Assembly: GCA_030220185.1 (NCBI GenBank)
Contig: JASPKZ010002333.1
Coordinates: 558,001 to 622,000 of the forward strand
Origin: Diploptera punctata
Lineage: Eukaryota; Arthropoda; Insecta; Blattodea; Blaberidae
DNA: 64,000 nt
Direction: 5' to 3'
This document shows, one piece after another, positions 23,841 through 32,471 of the stretch. The notes below the pieces were generated by a model that had not been told where the DNA came from, ran no database searches, and saw only the letters and a list, made by a program, of their open reading frames with translations. Position 1 is the stretch's first letter, and every line of letters begins with the position of its first letter. The translations under genes and the position numbers were made by a program.

Positions 23841-23887
23841 TTCAGTGACAGTTGTTTCGGTACACCGTACCTTCTTCAGACATGTTA
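23841..23887 (-). ncRNA. Hammerhead ribozyme motif without adjacent PLE coding sequence
   Basis: Minus strand: CUGAAGA, stem II GGUAC/GUACC with loop GGU, GAAA, short stem III (ACA/UGU) and C17 (GUC cleavage triplet). Stem I pairs only two bases (UG/CA) at the junction. The sequence after the cleavage site (ACTGAACTATATAATAAATG) looks like a PLE 3' end. It may be a solo 3' remnant of a different PLE lineage from the hairpin family. Confidence 0.6.
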
Positions 23888-24039
23888 ACAAATTATGAAT
23901 TGTGTTCCAACTGATCTAAGCAACAATACAACAATATTTATTAAAATTTTTAAATTTAACAAAGGGGATTCATTCAAATCAAGTTGAGAATTTAACAGTT
24001 TGTTACTACTTTTAATAATTTTATGCTTTATTTTTAAAG

Positions 24040-24273
24040 GTGTATCAACGTGGAGTCATCAATCCTATGGTAAATATTGAGCAGCTATGGAAGGACTATA
24101 TGAACTTTGAACAAAACATCAATCCGATTATTGCTGAAAAAATGGCAATGGAAAGAAGTAGAGATTATATGAGTGCTAGAAGAGTTGCCAAAGAATTTGA
24201 AGCTGTAACACGTGGTTTGAATAGGAATTGCCCCAGTGTTCCACCAACAGGTCACCCAGAAGAACTTAAACAG
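24040..24273 (+). CDS. su(f): CstF-77 (suppressor of forked) exon
   Basis: 234 bp, 78 codons, phase 0 at both ends; acceptor TTTTTAAAG, donor GTAAAT. It encodes '[20 protein letters not shown]', '[20 protein letters not shown]' and '[16 protein letters not shown]', a well conserved stretch of CstF-77 HAT repeats. The acceptor lacks a strong polypyrimidine tract immediately before the AAAG, but the protein match fixes the border. Confidence 0.95.
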
Positions 24274-24302
24274 GTAAATTAAATAAATCAACTATTTATA
24301 TT

Positions 24303-24440
24303 TGAAGAGAAATTTTTTTACCTAGACCAAGACTCGAACCCAGGACCTTTGGCTTGCCAGGCCAAATGCTCTACCAATTGAGCTACCAAGACGAGTTGCG
24401 GTCTAGATGCAAATTTTTCTCTTATATACGTTGTAATTCC
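24303..24440 (-). mobile_element. tRNA-like unit enclosed by inverted repeats
   Basis: Minus strand: 'TAGCTCAATTGGTAGAGCA' (A box) and GGGTTCGAGTCTTGG (B box) in a tRNA-shaped sequence, flanked by inverted copies of AGAGAAAAATTTGCRTCTAGA, the left one decayed. It belongs to the same family as the units at 45.9-46.5 kb. The sequence downstream on the plus strand to about 24580 is shared with the 46-kb copies and appears to be part of the element. Confidence 0.65.
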
Positions 24441-24584
24441 CATGCGCCAAATGCTTTGAAACCTTTGCTTCTATCTTTGCAAATGGTGGCTTCTTAGTTA
24501 AGAAGACATGTATTGGGAATTTAACACTACTTTATAAAACCAGTAGGGCTTCTATTGATGTTTTTATTATTGATTTAACACTGT

Positions 24585-24898
24585 TGTCAAAATTTTGTCA
24601 CGCAGTGGGCCCGGATTCGATCCCCGCTTGGGACAGTTGGGTGAGGTTTTTATCGGGGTTTTTCCTCACCTATAAGACAAATGTCAGGAAAACTTTAAGG
24701 CCCAAATGGCCCCGAAATCATATGGCCATCATCATCATCACCCTTATCATTATCATCATCTTCCTTCACCGGTGTGGAAAGCAACGGGAAGCTACCACAC
24801 CTACAATTCCCTAGTAAAGCTGCAAAGCATAGCATGAAAATGCTACGATTGCAGTGAAAGACCTGCCCTTGGGCAGAATTACTATGGATTGTCAAAAT
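24585..24898 (+). mobile_element. tRNA-derived SINE, family B
   Basis: Plus-strand copy of the element at 17818-18165, with a B-box-like GGATTCGATCCCCG at its start and truncated before the A box. The body and terminal GGGCAGAATTACT match. A TTGTCAAAAT direct repeat (about 24584 and 24889) looks like the target duplication. Confidence 0.75.
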
Positions 24899-26168
24899 GA
24901 CAAAAGTTCAGATTTCATCATCACATTTCACGTATTCACATTATTCACAATATTTTCATGGGTCTGCCAGAAGTTTTGTATTCTTCTAAGTATTTCATTG
25001 TTTCACCTTCACAATTATTCACTTAAATTTTTTTAATCACGCTGATTCAGTATTGTGTTTTCATTCATATATTGATTCTGTATCACACTATTTCTATGCT
25101 CATCTCTGGAACTGAGTTCTTGAGTTCAAACCTAACCAGAGTAGTAGATTTTTTAATGACAAAAAATCTTGATCATGCTTATTTTTGGAAGGGAACTAAA
25201 GACATGTCCAATATAATAGATTTAAGCATGTTACGGAATCTCAATGCACTGAGTAACAATGTCAACCCTTTCATCTCACCATTGATTCATGTGCTAATAA
25301 TTTATGTTACACTGTTCTTCAAGAAAACGCTAATACACATTTTCATATTTCCTGGTTCCCTAGTTGGACTGAAGAAGGTGACTGCATGCTTATAGTAATA
25401 ACCAAAACTCATATTTAGGAGCTCTTGGTTCAAATTCTGGGGCTGGATGAATTTTAATACAGTTTTTCTTAATCATTTAGCTGAAATCTGTTGGATATTT
25501 CCATTTCATTTTATTTTCATATAACCTAGATTATACGGTAGTCAGCAAAGTAAGAACTTAGAAAAGAACTGTGTATGTGGTAACATCAATTACTTTATAT
25601 TCATTGCATATATCCATATTGAGGAGGAGGCTATTGGAAAAACTCAGTGCAGAAGAAACTTCAGAGCAAACCCTGAGCCTTGAATCCCAAGAGGAATATT
25701 ATTCATATACGATCCATTTGAGACTATCTATCTAAAGAATATTAAAGACCCCTACCATTTTCAAATAACTATCAGTTCCTCCAAGTTATAAAGCTTTCAA
25801 CCTCAACTAACCTTGACCTCTTGAAACTTAAAAAAAATGCTCAAGTGAATTTCATGCCTAAATCCTGCTCATTTTCTACTTGTAAAACTTGAATATTTAT
25901 AAAGCTGTTCTAGCTCATTTTTATAGCTCCATCACCCTTACTACTACTTTTACTTTTTTTTTAGGTGGTACAAATTTTTTAACATAGTTTTAATATTTGC
26001 AACAAGTTTTATTCATTTCTTACAATTCTGGTTTAATTTTGTCTATTTTTGAACTCTTAATTATTCAAGGTCCTTAATTACATCGTCTTTCAACCCCAGT
26101 TTGAGTCTTCTATGAGCTTTTGTTAATAATGGACTTCATTAAAAAATTGTCTTCACTATTTTGTAAAC

Positions 26169-26434
26169 ATGTCCAAACTATTCATAAATTAATTATGAGA
26201 AATTATGAGATTTTCAATTAATGAAAATTAATTAAATGAATTGTATCTCACCTCATATTTCATGTTCTTCAAGTATGGAGACTGCAGTTTTCAAGAGAAA
26301 TCCCTCCTATTTTTATGATGTTGGCTGAAGATGGGAAGGATTCCTCTTGAAAACTGCAGTTTCCATGCTTGAAGAACACAAAGTATGAGGTGAGATATGG
26401 CTCATTTAATTAATTTTTATTAATGTCCAAACTA
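26169..26434. mobile_element. PLE-type hairpin element with 12-bp target duplication
   Basis: The repeat ATGTCCAAACTA (26169-26180, 26423-26434) flanks 242 bp. Arms with CTCACCTCATATTTCATG-type outer sequence are inverted around a centre near 26310-26335. A plus-strand hammerhead lies at 26327-26368. The tail motif is not recognisable here. Confidence 0.8.
26327..26368 (+). ncRNA. Hammerhead ribozyme motif
   Basis: CUGAAGA core (26335-26341), an A/G-rich stem II (AAGG/CCUCUU, imperfect), GAAA, self-complementary stem III AACUGCAGUU, and U17. Stem I pairs UGG with CCA across the junction. The core is intact, so activity is plausible. Confidence 0.65.
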
Positions 26435-26790
26435 CTTTAATCTTCAAAGATTTATAAATTTTACTATAATTTTATTTTTTATAATTCTCAGATTAACTTT
26501 GGTCTCTAAAGACCAAAATTGGAATTTTTATATATCTCAAATGGGTGTGTTAAGAGACATCTTCAAAATTCAGTAAAATAAGTTATCTACGTAGAAAAAT
26601 TCTTTTGTGCCACAACATTTTTTTTTATATCACTAATCAGATATCTTAAAAGAATTGAAGACTACGCCAATTTTGGAATATATTAAACAGTACCAATTAA
26701 TTAAGTTATGTAGATAGGAAATAACACTATGAGGTTTTTTAATATTGTTTATTTTTTATTATTTCGCTCACCTCATACTTCATAATTCAT

Positions 26791-26838
26791 AGCAGACCCT
26801 GGGTTTCTTCACATATTTTGTGACATTCTCAATGCTGC
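26791..26838 (-). ncRNA. Hammerhead-like motif, left arm
   Basis: Mirror image of the motif at 27631-27678; see that entry. Because both arms match, the pair could form one long duplex in place of two ribozymes when transcribed together. Confidence 0.55.
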
Positions 26839-26892
26839 GTCACGTTCACAACTGACGTCCAACGGCCTTCTATCCTTCTATCACACAAACAG

Positions 26893-27660
26893 GCAGTATT
26901 TAATAGTTTAACACACAGACTTGTGAATGTCCCCATGAGCAAAGAAAATTACAATAAAGAGAAAGAACACATCATAAAAATTGCTAAGGATAATGGTTTT
27001 CAAAAGAAAATGATACACAAGAAAATAAATAAATTCAAAGAACAAAAAGTCATCAATGAAAGTACTCTTCAGACAGATAAAAATATAGGCAAAAAATTCA
27101 AGAAGTTCACATACCATCCTTTCGTATTTGACAAGTTTCAAAAAATTTTCAACAAATTCAACATTAAATTAGCACCGAAAAATGATTACAGCTTAGGTAA
27201 TTTAATAAAAACCAACAAAAATGAAAAGATTGAAGACTGCAAAAAATCGGGAATTTATCAAATTAATTGTAAAGATTGTGAAAAGATATACATAGGAAAA
27301 ACAAAAAGGAATCTAAATACAAGATTAAAAGAACACCTCAGAAATGTTAAAAATGGAGAAACCGAAAAATCTGCAATAGCTGCACATGCCTGGTCAGAAA
27401 AACATAGAATAGAAACCAAAACAAAATTACTTAAACAATTGGAAAAACCGAAGGAACTCACAATTTGGGAAAAAATTTACATATGCAACAATGAAAATAC
27501 AACTATGAATTTTGAAATACCCGGTTATAAGGAGAGAGGACTGATTTGGAAATTCTTCGGTCGGCCACCAGATGGCGCGGAGGTCAGTCTACAGGATAGA
27601 AGGCCGTTGGACGTCAGTTGTGAACGTGACGCAGCATTGAGAATGTCACAAAATATGTGA
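26893..27660 (+). CDS. PLE protein fragment: linker plus GIY-YIG endonuclease
   Basis: Open from about 26893 ('VFNSLTHRLVNVPMSKENY') to the stop at 27658; the first Met is at 26923 (245 codons). It lacks the reverse transcriptase. The endonuclease part has GIY in 'KSGIYQINCKDCEK', then YIG in 'IYIGKTKRNLNTRLKEH' with the Arg typical of the fold, paired Cys (CKDC) and His (AAHAWSEKH) ligands of the PLE-specific zinc finger, and 'TIWEKIYI' with the likely catalytic Glu. PLE endonucleases nick target DNA to prime reverse transcription. The fragment could express an endonuclease but not an autonomous element. The last 25 or so codons are pLTR-like arm sequence read through. Confidence 0.85.
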   Translation, partial: AVFNSLTHRLVNVPMSKENYNKEKEHIIKIAKDNGFQKKMIHKKINKFKEQKVINESTLQTDKNIGKKFKKFTYHPFVFDKFQKIFNKFNIKLAPKNDYSLGNLIKTNKNEKIEDCKKSGIYQINCKDCEKIYIGKTKRNLNTRLKEHLRNVKNGETEKSAIAAHAWSEKHRIETKTKLLKQLEKPKELTIWEKIYICNNENTTMNFEIPGYKERGLIWKFFGRPPDGAEVSLQDRRPLDVSCERDAALRMSQNM

Positions 27661-27678
27661 AGAAACCCAGGGTCTGCT
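27631..27678 (+). ncRNA. Hammerhead-like motif, right arm
   Basis: Core UUGAGAA in place of CUGANGA (two substitutions), stem II UCACA/UGUGA, GAAA, stem III ACCC/GGGU and C17 (GUC). Stem I pairs AGCA with UGCU, four Watson-Crick pairs. The helices are excellent but the core is mutated, so probably inactive. Confidence 0.6.
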
Positions 27679-27737
27679 ATGAATTATGAAGTATGAGGTG
27701 AGTGAAATAATAAAAAATAAACAATAGTACCAACTAA

Positions 27738-27912
27738 ATTGGAAACACCATCTTGAAAGAATGAGTTCAAATCAGATCCCCAAAGCTATTTATAATTATA
27801 TACCAAGAGGATGAAGATCTCTGGGCCGTCCTATGAAACGCTGGAGAGAAAATTTTCTATAGGATTATAACAGGCCTTGGCCTAATACTTGGAGAAGAAG
27901 AAGAAGAATCAG
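27738..27912 (+). mobile_element. RTE-like LINE 3' fragment
   Basis: Reads 'NWKHHLERMSSNQIPKAIYN', then 'YIPRG', a stop, and 'RSLGRPMKRWRENF', followed by the untranslated stretch and a GAAGAAGAAGAA tail. It is the same tail as in the copies at 7795 and 29645, interrupted on its 5' side by the PLE insertion. Confidence 0.75.
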
Positions 27913-28380
27913 AAAAATCTTTTTACATCTCACTTCATAAAACTCTGTGATTTTCACAGGACCAGTTTCTGGAATCAGAACTCCAACTATTGAAATTTTG
28001 CCATTACTATCAACTTCCAAACTGCCATCTGGTGTTGATTTTATGAACTTTGAGATTAAATCTTGCTCACTGGGAACTTCCTTCATATTGTAGGGTGGTG
28101 TATTCTTTTAGTCTCTTTTGTTGTTTGAATTTATTTAACTTATTTATTATTATCTTATTTCCAAAGACATTTAATCTAGCTGTGTTTAAATTATTATAAT
28201 TTATTATTTATAATTCTTATTAAAATTTATATTGTTTTTTTTTTTTTTCCAATGACCAAGATTTGGTTTTCAAACCATTTTTCTTCTAGCTTTTCAATAT
28301 AAATTTGATATATGGCCTATTCTTTCTCTGTTTGTCTTTGTTATGAATATTGCACTGCATTAGGTAGTGTGCATTCATAA

Positions 28381-28443
28381 AGTAAGTAAAAGTAAAGTGA
28401 TCCCACAACAGGCCCGGAGACCCTTGGGGTAGTAGGAGGTTAA
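28381..28443 (-). mobile_element. SINE family A 3' end fragment
   Basis: Matches the last 60 or so bases of the element at 3981-4289 (AGTGATCCCACAACAGGCCC on the plus strand). Truncated. Confidence 0.7.
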
Positions 28444-28586
28444 TAGTGACATTATCTTTGAATAGTATCCAGGAACCTAAGACAAATAGGTTTCTCTTTG
28501 ATTGTCAGTCAGAATTCTATACTGTACAGTGGTGCGTTTAGGGTTTGAAGTAAGCAGTGTTTCTTTACTGTAATTATGTTTATGAA

Positions 28587-28967
28587 TTTCTTGTTTTTAT
28601 TTAAATTCATCAAATAACATTTTTTTAATAACTCACCTCATAAATTATGTGCTTTTCACAAAACCATGATCATCAGTTGGAAGTTTTACTGAAGATGGGT
28701 GAGATTACGCCTGAAATCATGGTGTCGTTAAAAGCACATAATTTATGAGGTGAGTTATTAAAAAAATTATTCTTTGATGAATTCAAATGATCCTTGGTAG
28801 GAATTTTGACTGAAGATGGGTGAGATTTTGCCCAAAACCATGGTTTTGTCAAAAGCATGTAATTTATGAAGTGAGTTATTAAAAAAATGTACTCTAATGA
28901 ATTTAAATGATTATTACCTCAAAATGTTTACTTCCCAACATTAATATCAATTTTCTTATTTTTATTT
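28587..28967. mobile_element. PLE-type element with three hairpin arms
   Basis: The near-repeat TTTCTTGTTTTTATTT (28587-28602; one mismatch at 28952-28967) flanks it. A left arm (ACTCACCTCATAAATTATG) is followed by a right-hand arm ending near 28760 and then a second right-hand arm ending near 28885. So there is one inverted arm and two tandem direct arms, each with a hammerhead-like core. The tail CCTCAAAATGTTTACTTCCC (28919-28938) is on the right. Confidence 0.75.
28684..28850 (+). ncRNA. Two tandem hammerhead-like motifs
   Basis: First motif (28684-28727): CUGAAGA, stem II GGGUG/CGCCU with loop AGAUUA, GAAA, then a degraded stem III (AUCAUGGU). Second motif (28805-28850): CUGAAGA, stem II GGG/CCC, but CAAAA replaces GAAA; its stem III is ACCAUGGU, U17, with UUG able to pair with CAA of the stem I 5' strand seen in the left arm. 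Each copy has one defect. Confidence 0.55.
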
Positions 28968-29329
28968 TATTTTTTTGTTTATGTTATTTTTTTCTGTTTT
29001 AATCAATTTTGGTTTAAGTTGAATTTACACTGTATTGAGAGGTTTTGATAGTTTGGATTATTGTGGTATGATATTGTAATACAGAAGGATATCTAGTATT
29101 GACAATCGTGATATATATTTCATTGTGTATTTTATGTCAACTCAATTTTTATAAATTAAACATTTTAATATTGCCTCTACTATTATGTTCCTCAGTTTCT
29201 TATTAATAATCTGGATACTGAAAGTTACTAAGTGGTTAAAGGAATTCTTGGTGTGAAGAGATACAATTCTTATGGAGATATCTCTCGATAACACTTCCAC
29301 CAAGGTAACAGGCAGGTAATTGGTAAAAA

Positions 29330-29560
29330 TGAAAGTTTAAGGTTAAGATGGTTGGACATGTGAAAAGAAGTAAAGAGAGATCCTTACTAAGTAAAATATA
29401 TAAAGGACATCCTGGCGATAGAAGCTGCATGGAAAGGTTGAGTAAGAGGTGGGAAGAGGATATGAAGGAGATAGGATAAAGGAGAGTGGGCTACAATTGT
29501 ATGGTGCTCTGGTAGTTCAAGGACCATAATATCACAGGAAGAAGAAGACACTTTTATTAT
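29330..29560 (+). mobile_element. LINE C-terminal fragment
   Basis: Plus-strand reading 'LRWLGHVKRSKERSLLSKIY' and 'KRWEEDMKEIG', then stops; ends in GAAGAAGAAGACAC next to an (AT)n tract. It is a different LINE subfamily from the adjacent 29645 copy. Confidence 0.55.
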
Positions 29561-29644
29561 ATATATATATATATATATATATCTCAAAAAATGAAGCTGA
29601 TATATCAAAGAAAATCACAAATTTTACAAAAACAACGAGGATAA

Positions 29645-30085
29645 TTAACAGTATAATGAAACCATCTTTAGTTCAGAAGAACACAAGATTACGGATTTAT
29701 AAGATTCTCGCAAGACCAGTATTAAGATATGGTAGTGAAGCATGGACAATACGAAGAAGAGATGAAAGCCGAATAACAGCAAATGAGATGCGATTTATGC
29801 GCCGAACAGCAGGCTACACAAAGTGGGACCATAAAAGAAATGAGGAAATTATGGAAGAGTTGGATGTAGAACCCATTCTTCACCATATACAAAACTACCA
29901 GAACAACTGGAAAGCCCGTCTTCAACGAATGCCTTCTCATAGAATTCCAAAAGCCATACTTCGCTACTGCCCCCAAGGCAAAAGATCGCTGGGACGTCCA
30001 AAAAAGCGCTGAATGGAAAATTCCTCTTTGAGACCGTAACAGGCTACATGGCCTAATACTTGCATGGATGATGATGATATATATA
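29645..30085 (+). mobile_element. RTE-like LINE 3' fragment
   Basis: ORF 29656-30012 encodes the C-terminal RT tail: 'RIYKILARPVLRYGSEAWTI', 'NEMRFMRRTAGYTKWDHKRN', 'RIPKAILRYCPQGKRSLGRP'. It is followed by a 3' end with 'CATGGCCTAATACTTGCATG' and GATGATGAT, as in related copies. 5'-truncated; no catalytic RT motifs. Confidence 0.8.
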
Positions 30086-30546
30086 TATTTTACCAATTTT
30101 TTAGCATATAGTGCTAATGTTAAATACAAATGCAGCTATTATTGTAAACATATTGGTCTTCAGTGCATATCATTGTGAATGGAGTTCACTATAGTCGACC
30201 ATTAAAATTACAGCATTCATATTGTTTACTAATCTTAAGGGTATGGAAAGAGAGAGAAGGCAAGAACAGAGAAAGGTAAAGACTAACTGTTACATACAAC
30301 TGCAGTGGACCCCATTCACTGAAAATGACAAATTTTGATGCCAGGCCTGCTTGCCATCAAGTGCCATAGATAATATTATAAGAGGATTCATTCTGCATGT
30401 TATGTACGTAATGTATTTTTTTTAAACTTATTATACATTTGTGATTATTGAAATAATGGTATTAACACAAAGTAGTTGGTCAACAGTATGACAATTCTGA
30501 ATGTATGTTTAAGTCAGATTCAGTTATAAAATATATATGTTTACAG

Positions 30547-30738
30547 GTAGATCTATGGAAAAAATATATAGCATGGGAGAAGTCAAATCCACTTCGAACA
30601 GAAGATGCTACCCTTATTACCAGAAGAGTTATGTTTGCGTTTGAACAGTGTTTGTTGTGCCTTGGACATCATCCTGACGTCTGGTATGAAGCAGCTCAAT
30701 TTCTTGAACAAAGCTCCAAATTACTTACCGAGAAGGGG
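30547..30738 (+). CDS. su(f): CstF-77 (suppressor of forked) exon
   Basis: 192 bp, 64 codons, phase 0 on both sides; acceptor TTTACAG, donor GTAAGT. It encodes '[20 protein letters not shown]', '[20 protein letters not shown]' and '[19 protein letters not shown]', the most conserved HAT block of CstF-77 around the N/C domain border. Confidence 0.96.
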
Positions 30739-31611
30739 GTAAGTTAGTCTCCAGTGATTTTCATTTGTCAGATTCAGATACAATTATGTAAAATTATATC
30801 ACAACTAAAATGCATAAACACAGCTTAACATTTAATTTTATGACACATGTTTTTCTTAATTTAAAAAGTTGAATAGCATATAAGTATAGTCTGCTTTATC
30901 ATAATCATATTCTTTTTTTATTTCTCCAGGATATATAGGGCTGAAAAAAAATGTCTGCCTCACTTAGGCCAGCTTTGCTCTGTGTCAGTTTCTTTAATAT
31001 AATAATTTAATTTAGTTTGGGTTATGAGTCCTTGGCAGCCTAAGTCTATACCCCAACTGCCATATCTCGGGCTCTGAAGTTTAGGTTATATGAGGGGTAA
31101 AGGGAGAATTCACCCTCTACTGCCAATAAAGAGATGGTTGTAGTGGGAGTAGATGTCTGCCACAACAATCACTACTCTTGATGCAGCTATAGCGTGCTAG
31201 TAAGGTTTGAAATTGCTGAGAGGTTGTCAGCTGTATGTCTGCTAACTGCATACATAAAGCGGCCACTCTCATTGAATATCCATATCAGCAACACTGTCGT
31301 GAAAACGTCAGGGCTGGAGAATCAGTGGCTGCAGAGAACTTGTGTTTAGTATTTGGGGTTGCAACTATTTTCTCCTGATCCTATCAATGTAATAGTCTAT
31401 TTAGAGAAAGAGAAAAGTGACATAAACAAATGTAACAATTGTCATTGCTTTGTTTAAAAACTTTATGGATATTAGGTTAACTATGATATAAAAAATGCAT
31501 AAAGTTTTTGAAGAAAGCAATGATGGTTGTTATACTAGTTACATTACTTTTTTCTCTAAATAGATTATAGGTTCACAATTAATTAATAAATACATGTACT
31601 GTGTACTTCGT

Positions 31612-31885
31612 TGACCTCAGTGGTCTAGTGGTTATGTTCCTTGCCTCTAGTCGAGAGTCATGGGTTCAAACCCGGCTAAGGTTGATGGATTTTTAAGCTG
31701 AAAAGATTCAAGGGACAAGTCCTCTAGGATGGATTTTGAGCCATGGGTCCCAAGTCTGAAGATTTTTGGGTTCATAAAAAATCTCAACCCTAAATTAGTG
31801 CCTCTGAGCAAAATTTAATAGGCCTCCCTATCCAAATGATATCCTACTTTCGAACTAGATGTCTCATCAAGGCAATGTTCTGACC
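31612..31885 (+). mobile_element. tRNA-derived SINE, family C
   Basis: A box in 'TCAGTGGTCTAGTGGTTATG', B box GGGTTCAAACCCGGC about 40 bases later, then a body ('GATGGATTTTTAAGCTG', 'AGGGACAAGTCCTC', 'TTTAATAGGCCTCCCTA') shared with the inverted copy at 36780-37020. Confidence 0.75.
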
Positions 31886-32009
31886 ACATGTCATTCGCTG
31901 ACCTCTATAAAGGAAATAAGGATAATTAATTTAAATTATTTAGGAAATATCACTATATGGTATAATTTAAAATAAAATTCTGTTCACCTCACCTCATATC
32001 CCATCTTCT

Positions 32010-32055
32010 AATTAGACCAGTTTTAAAACTTAGGTGGTTTCATCATCAGCAATTT
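32010..32055 (-). ncRNA. Hammerhead ribozyme motif, left arm
   Basis: Minus strand CUGAUGA, stem II AAAC/GUUU, AAAA in place of GAAA, then ACUGGU as a short stem III with C17 (GUC). Stem I pairs through UAAUU. The single G12 change probably weakens it. Confidence 0.6.
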
Positions 32056-32073
32056 CACTGATGATCAGTTGTG

Positions 32074-32119
32074 AAATTACTGATGATGAAACTGCCTAGG
32101 TTTTGAAACTGATCTAATT
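32074..32119 (+). ncRNA. Hammerhead ribozyme motif, right arm (complete core)
   Basis: CUGAUGA at 32080-32086, stem II AAAC/GUUU, GAAA, short stem III ending in AUC (C17), and stem I AAUUA/UAAUU with five Watson-Crick pairs. All invariant core bases are present, so this is one of the best self-cleavage candidates, and it lies in the sense orientation of the host intron. Confidence 0.75.
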
Positions 32120-32471
32120 AGAAGATGGGATATGAGGTGAGGTGAATTTTGTTTTAAAGGTAACTAAATTAACTTGGTCAAGTAACTCCCGTTAGAGAGC
32201 ATCCGTGTCCCCATACAGGACTTATGGGATATATACATACCATACATATACTATGAACTTCAAAAAGTAAATTTCACTTTCTTGACAAGCCAATTGGAAA
32301 CTGTACACAGACGAACTGGAAACCAAATTTGAAAATCCTTTAAACGTATCACTTCAGTCAGATCAAATTAACAAATCTATATGCAAAATAATATTAAAAA
32401 CAGCAAAAAAATATATACCACGAGGAATAGTTAAAAACTACAAACCCTTCTGGAATTCAAAATTAGAAAGA

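Larger units (their letters stand above)
17592..24039 (+). other. Intron of the CstF-77 gene
   Basis: Holds SINE and LINE fragments, a PLE hairpin and a minus-strand hammerhead motif listed separately. The stretches 18520-19030, 19640-20254, 20433-21395, 21830-22910 and 23000-23820 show nothing I can name beyond AT-rich DNA; 21095-21160 is a small GC-rich patch with a CGCGCGCG run. AT microsatellites lie near 17790, 18162 and 19200. Confidence 0.7.
26689..27733. mobile_element. Penelope-like element with inverted terminal arms
   Basis: AGTACCAA (26689-26696 and 27726-27733; 11 of 12 bases match if extended) marks the insertion, which interrupts a LINE tail continuing at 27738. The left tail GGAAATAACACTATGAGG (26718-26735) is followed by a left arm of about 150 bp carrying a minus-strand hammerhead, then a plus-strand coding copy, then the mirrored right arm with a plus-strand hammerhead. 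The arms look identical over at least 130 bp. Confidence 0.85.
24274..30546 (+). other. Intron of the CstF-77 gene
   Basis: Contains tRNA-like and SINE copies (24.3-24.9 kb), three PLE insertions (26.2, 26.7-27.7 and 28.6 kb) and LINE tails (27.7, 29.3 and 29.6 kb). In 24900-26165 and 30090-30540 I see nothing beyond AT-rich intron sequence; small ORFs there have no recognisable motif. Confidence 0.7.
31940..32165. mobile_element. PLE-type hairpin element
   Basis: Tail-like AGGAAATATCACTATATGG (31943-31961) is followed by inverted arms ending in CACCTCACCTCATATCCC and complement around a short centre (about 32055-32070). Both arms keep a hammerhead. The target duplication is unclear (AAGGATAATTAA against AAGGTAACTAAA at best). 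Confidence 0.75.

Noticed and set aside
25072..25395. 107-codon ORF in the intron
   Set aside because: Hydrophobic low-complexity reading of AT-rich intron DNA; no family resemblance.
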